Positions 60,702 through 64,000 of a stretch of DNA of 64,000 bases are shown piece after piece. Below the pieces are notes generated by a model that was given only the letters and a program-made list of their open reading frames with translations, searched no databases and had not been told where the DNA came from. Location of the stretch: positions 1 to 64,000 of the forward strand of contig JBAZED010000002.1 in NCBI GenBank assembly GCA_041654095.1, given 5' to 3'. Position 1 is the stretch's first letter; every line of letters starts with the position of its first letter. Source of the DNA: UBA1424 sp041654095. Lineage in GTDB: Bacteria; Bacillota_I; Bacilli_A; RFN20; CAG-826. The position numbers and the translations under genes are program-made.

Positions 60702-61240
60702 AAAAATGTCTTGCGGCGATTCTTGTGGTGGAAGGGAAAAGCGACAAGGCCTTTCTCTCTTCTTTTATCGACGCTGAGTTCGTGGAAACAAACGGTTCGG
60801 ATGTCCCCGCCGCAACCATCGAATATCTAAAAGCGCAATCTAAGAAACGAGATATTATCGTCCTTGTCGACCCCGATGCCCCAGGCCTGAAGATACGCGC
60901 CAAACTCGATGAAAATATTCCCGGTTTAAGGCATTGTTTTGTCAATAAAAAAGACGCCATAAAAAACGGTAAGGTGGGAGTGGCCGAAACAACAAAAAGC
61001 GCCGTCTTGCAGGCTTTGAATTTTCAAGTGGAAAACAAGGCAGTTCAGACAAGCGATTTACAAGTGATCGATCTCTATAAATTGGGCTTGATGGGTTCGA
61101 AAAACGCCAATGATTTACGCAGCGAGGTCGCCGACTATTTTCATCTCGGATTTGTTAACGGCAAGCAGTTTCTCAAAAGAGCTAAGTCATTAAATATTTC
61201 TTATCAGGTCATCGAGGAAGCCATCCGTGAAATTCGCTAA
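60698..61240 (+). CDS. rnmV: Ribonuclease M5
   Basis: A 180-residue Toprim enzyme: LVVEGKSDKAFL (Glu), then VDPDAPGLKIRAKL (the DxD pair). A C-terminal domain NDLRSEVADYFHLGFVNGKQFLKR binds ribosomal RNA. It matures 5S rRNA in Gram-positives. The ATG overlaps the tatD stop; the end overlaps rsmA by 14 bp. Confidence 0.93.
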   Translation: MKKCLAAILVVEGKSDKAFLSSFIDAEFVETNGSDVPAATIEYLKAQSKKRDIIVLVDPDAPGLKIRAKLDENIPGLRHCFVNKKDAIKNGKVGVAETTKSAVLQALNFQVENKAVQTSDLQVIDLYKLGLMGSKNANDLRSEVADYFHLGFVNGKQFLKRAKSLNISYQVIEEAIREIR

Positions 61241-62042
61241 CCAACAATCGTTTTTTGATTATATCAAAACGCTGACACTATTGGCGTCAAAGGAACTCGG
61301 TCAGAATTTTTTGACCAACGATATTACCGCCCGATATATCGTCGATACTCTCGACCTGAATGACGACGAAAAAGTATTGGAAATTGGTGCCGGTTTTGGT
61401 TCGCTTTCCTATTTTCTCGCCCAGCATAAAAATGAGTTGACACTCCTCGATGTCGATCCGAAGATTATCTCGTTTCTTGATGAGCAATTCGGCCAGGCCA
61501 GCAATATAAAAATTCAACAGGAGAGCATCCTCAAACACGATGTCCGTAATTACCAGAAAATAATCGGCAATTTACCATATTATATTACGTCTGACACGAT
61601 TCAATATATTTTGCTGAATGCGTGCTCGGCTCAGCGCCTCGTTTTCATGGTGCAAAAAGAAGTGCTGCCGCGCCTGTTAGCCGACGTCGGGCAAGAAGGG
61701 TACGGGCCGTTTTCCCTATTGGTTGCATACCTTGGGCGAGCAAAAAGAATCATGAGTGTTGGGCGCTCGCAATTTGTACCGAAACCCAATGTTGACTCTG
61801 CGGTTGTGGCAATTGATATCTTGCCCCATCGCGACCATAAAACAGCTTTAAAACTCGTCAGAATTACCATGGACTTATTTCATCATCGCCGCAAGACGAT
61901 CCGCAACAACCTCAGGCTGCTATTGAAAGATTCAAAGCGAGCCGACGATACGCTTTTGAGCCTCGGAATCGATGGCTCAAAACGACCTCAAGATTTGCCG
62001 CTTGAATCCTATTTAGCCCTGATAAAACAATTGAAGTTTTAA
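61227..62042 (+). CDS. rsmA: 16S rRNA dimethyladenosine transferase KsgA
   Basis: A 271-residue methylase. The start has ELGQNFLTND (the LGQxFL motif); motif I is VLEIGAGFGSLSYFL; the catalytic motif IV is NLPYYITSDTI. The C-terminal helical domain has KTIRNNLRLLL. It dimethylates A1518/A1519 of 16S rRNA. The start is a GTG (61227), 14 bp inside rnmV. Confidence 0.95.
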   Translation: MKFANQQSFFDYIKTLTLLASKELGQNFLTNDITARYIVDTLDLNDDEKVLEIGAGFGSLSYFLAQHKNELTLLDVDPKIISFLDEQFGQASNIKIQQESILKHDVRNYQKIIGNLPYYITSDTIQYILLNACSAQRLVFMVQKEVLPRLLADVGQEGYGPFSLLVAYLGRAKRIMSVGRSQFVPKPNVDSAVVAIDILPHRDHKTALKLVRITMDLFHHRRKTIRNNLRLLLKDSKRADDTLLSLGIDGSKRPQDLPLESYLALIKQLKF

Positions 62043-62084
62043 GACTTCAAAGTTACAATGTAATTCACTTAGAGGCCACACTTA

Positions 62085-62939
62085 ATGTACATCAAAGCTT
62101 ACGCGAAAATTAATATTGCCCTCAATGTCCTGGGAAAGGACGAGGATGGATATCACCAACTCGATATGGTCAATCTTCCGCTCGAGCTTCGCGACTCGAT
62201 CGAAATAGCGATTCTGCCTAATTCTTTAGATTCTTTCATCACTTGCGATGACATCGAAATCGAAGATCCAAAAAATAACTTAATCAGCGTGGCGATTGCC
62301 AAAGCTCGCGAAAAATATAAGTTCAGACAGCAATTCACCATCCACGTTTATAAAGACATACCCATCTCCGCGGGTTTGGCAGGTGGAAGCGCGAATGCCG
62401 CCGCCGTCCTCAATGCCCTTTTCCTCCTCTTAAAAATCAAACCTACTCGCGAAGAGAAGATTGAGCTAGCCAAATCAGTTGGTGCCGACGTGCCGTTTTG
62501 TATGTTTAGCGTTCCGGCGCGCGTTCGTGGTATCGGCGAAATCATCGAGCCAATAGAAGTCAAAAAGAGTTATCCGCTCCTAATTGTCAAACCTCTTAAA
62601 GGCCTTTCTACCACGACCGTTTTTAATGTCGCTGATGGCATGGAATTAAAAAGCGGGAATATCGAAAATGTCATTCAAGCCTTGGCTGATGGCGATGATG
62701 ATCTATTGGCGAATTCGATTCATAACGCCTTAGAAAACCCTTCATTTTTTCTGCTTCCGGAGATTGAAAAAATTAAGAGAATGCTAATTAAAGATGGGCT
62801 GAAAATCGTCTTGATGAGCGGTTCCGGAAGTTCGATTATCGCTCTCGATGACGACGTTAAAAAACTTACAAAGTTAGAAAAAAAGTACGCAAAAATGGGT
62901 TATGATACGCGATTAACCCGTACTTTAAGGAGCAAATAG
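62085..62939 (+). CDS. ispE: 4-diphosphocytidyl-2-C-methyl-D-erythritol kinase
   Basis: A 284-residue GHMP kinase. AYAKINIALNVLGK at the start, IPISAGLAGGSANAAAVLNAL (about residues 91-111) is the GHMP ATP motif, and LMSGSGSSIIAL near the C terminus. It belongs to the MEP isoprenoid pathway, so this organism makes isoprenoids that way. GAGG lies 9 nt before the ATG. It overlaps no gene; glmU follows after 1 nt. Confidence 0.94.
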   Translation: MYIKAYAKINIALNVLGKDEDGYHQLDMVNLPLELRDSIEIAILPNSLDSFITCDDIEIEDPKNNLISVAIAKAREKYKFRQQFTIHVYKDIPISAGLAGGSANAAAVLNALFLLLKIKPTREEKIELAKSVGADVPFCMFSVPARVRGIGEIIEPIEVKKSYPLLIVKPLKGLSTTTVFNVADGMELKSGNIENVIQALADGDDDLLANSIHNALENPSFFLLPEIEKIKRMLIKDGLKIVLMSGSGSSIIALDDDVKKLTKLEKKYAKMGYDTRLTRTLRSK

Positions 62940-62940
62940 T

Positions 62941-64000
62941 ATGAATACTTATGCCATCATTTTAGCGGCCGGTAAAGGCACGCGCATGAAATCCTTGTTT
63001 GAGGACAAGTCCAAAGTCAGCTATCCTATCCTCGGCGTTCCTCTTGTGAAGCACGTTCTTAATTCTCTCCGCCCCTTAGCCCTTGACCGCAAAGTGACAA
63101 TCGTCGGTTTTGGCGGTCCCGCGACCGAAGAAATCGTAAAAGATGAAACGGAAATCGTTTATCAGCTCGAGCAAAAAGGAACAGGTCACGCCATCATGCA
63201 GGTCGCACCACTGTTGGCTGGGCAGGAAGGTCGAACATTAATCGTCTGCGGTGATACACCGCTTCTCAGGACCGCGACTCTTCAAAGATTAGTGCAGCAA
63301 CACGAAGTCGAGAAGAACAAACTCACCGTGCTGTCGGCAATCGTGCCCGATCCCCGCGGATACGGCAGAATTATTCGCGACGCTGACGGGTCCATGCGCG
63401 AAATTATCGAACAGTCTGACGTCGATGAAGCGCAAAACAAGATTAACGAAGTCAACGCCGGTGTTTATGTCTTTGATAATAAGCTTTTGTTTGAATATTT
63501 AAACAAGCTAAAACCAAACAACTCCCAAGGCGAGTACTACCTGACCGACCTTATCAAAATGTTTAAAAACGGCAAGTTAAAAATCGGAGCATCAATCGCC
63601 GAAGATTATCAGGAGATGCTCGGTATTAACGATCGGCGCCAACTCGAAGAAGCAGCCCGCATCATGCGCCTCGAAATCAACGAGCGCCACATGCTCGCTG
63701 GCGTGACGATTGAAGATGCAGCATCAACCTATATCGGCCCCGAAGCCGTGATTGGTCAAGACACGATAATTCGCCCTGGCACTCACATTCTTGGCAAGTG
63801 TGTCATCGGCAAAGCTAATGTCATCGGTCCCTCGACCTACCTCGAGAACGTTGTCATCGGCGATGAGAATCACGTTATTTTTTCGCATGTTGTCGACTCG
63901 GCGATTGGAAACGCGAACGAAGTCGGGCCTTACGCTCGCATTCGCGGCCATTCGATCATTGAAAACCACACTCGCGTCGGCAATTTCGTCGAATTCAAAG
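62941..64000 (+). CDS. glmU: GlmU bifunctional enzyme, 3' end outside the window
   Basis: At least 353 residues. The N-terminal pyrophosphorylase begins MNTYAIILAAGKGTRMKSL; CGDTPLLR and GEYYLTDLIKMF follow. The left-handed beta-helix acetyltransferase begins at about residue 255 (IGPEAVIGQDTIIRPG) and runs off the window edge. Typical members have LPKVLHPV after GTRM; here SKVSYPI follows a short insert, so the Pro is replaced. It makes UDP-GlcNAc. AAGGAG is 8 nt before the ATG. Cut at 64,000, so the active site of the second half is not seen. Confidence 0.95.
   Translation, partial: MNTYAIILAAGKGTRMKSLFEDKSKVSYPILGVPLVKHVLNSLRPLALDRKVTIVGFGGPATEEIVKDETEIVYQLEQKGTGHAIMQVAPLLAGQEGRTLIVCGDTPLLRTATLQRLVQQHEVEKNKLTVLSAIVPDPRGYGRIIRDADGSMREIIEQSDVDEAQNKINEVNAGVYVFDNKLLFEYLNKLKPNNSQGEYYLTDLIKMFKNGKLKIGASIAEDYQEMLGINDRRQLEEAARIMRLEINERHMLAGVTIEDAASTYIGPEAVIGQDTIIRPGTHILGKCVIGKANVIGPSTYLENVVIGDENHVIFSHVVDSAIGNANEVGPYARIRGHSIIENHTRVGNFVEFK

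Overview
The window looks like the chromosomal replication-origin region of a Gram-positive-type bacterium of the Bacillota, probably an uncultured member of the Bacilli or a lineage between Erysipelotrichia and Mollicutes. The evidence is the gene order (rpmH-rnpA-yidC-jag to the right of the origin; dnaA-dnaN-S4-recF-gyrB-gyrA to the left), an RNase M5 gene (rnmV) next to rsmA, a small Alu-less SRP RNA, and lipoproteins with poly-Ser linkers after the lipobox Cys. TGA is a normal stop, so the Mycoplasma code is not used. Taxonomy below phylum is inference.

Layout. 1-5 kb is an AT-richer accessory patch: an sce7726-like nuclease-fold protein, a divergent Sau3AI-type GATC restriction enzyme and 5mC methylase, a PHP phosphoesterase and a small DUF7662-like protein. 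5-12 kb holds a membrane protein and then a tight six-gene minus-strand operon (FAD oxidoreductase, MFS carrier, DUF2804, GNAT, nitroreductase, flavin reductase with an unusual C-terminal domain), the best candidate for an undescribed pathway. 12-18 kb has a second MFS carrier, cupin/pirin genes, two GGDEF proteins, a PAS remnant and two DUF proteins. 18-31 kb has a Fic protein, rlmD, several lipoproteins, an NfeD/SPFH pair, a secreted endonuclease I, metG and rpmE.

31-44 kb contains tldD-pmbA followed by a barnase-like lipoprotein, degV, mscL, and a five-gene operon (P-type ATPase, psuG, TetR regulator, iron-type alcohol dehydrogenase, degenerate M50-like membrane protein). 44-55.5 kb is the origin-proximal housekeeping block on the minus strand: S4-recF-gyrB-gyrA-glycosyltransferase-serS-SRP RNA-tadA, and separately dnaA and dnaN. 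The oriC candidate is the 484-bp gap at 55,541-56,024. From there to 64,000 the plus-strand genes run rpmH, rnpA, yidC, jag, mnmE, tatD, rnmV, rsmA, ispE, and glmU, which is cut by the window end. Most transcription diverges from the origin, as expected for leading-strand bias.

Cross-cutting themes are: (1) a set of genes whose -10 box sits only 6-10 nt from the start codon with no Shine-Dalgarno, suggesting leaderless mRNAs; (2) a probable surface nucleic-acid-processing set of lipoproteins (endonuclease I, barnase-like RNase, OB-fold protein); (3) several palindromic operator candidates overlapping promoters. No tRNA, rRNA, insertion sequence or CRISPR array was seen.
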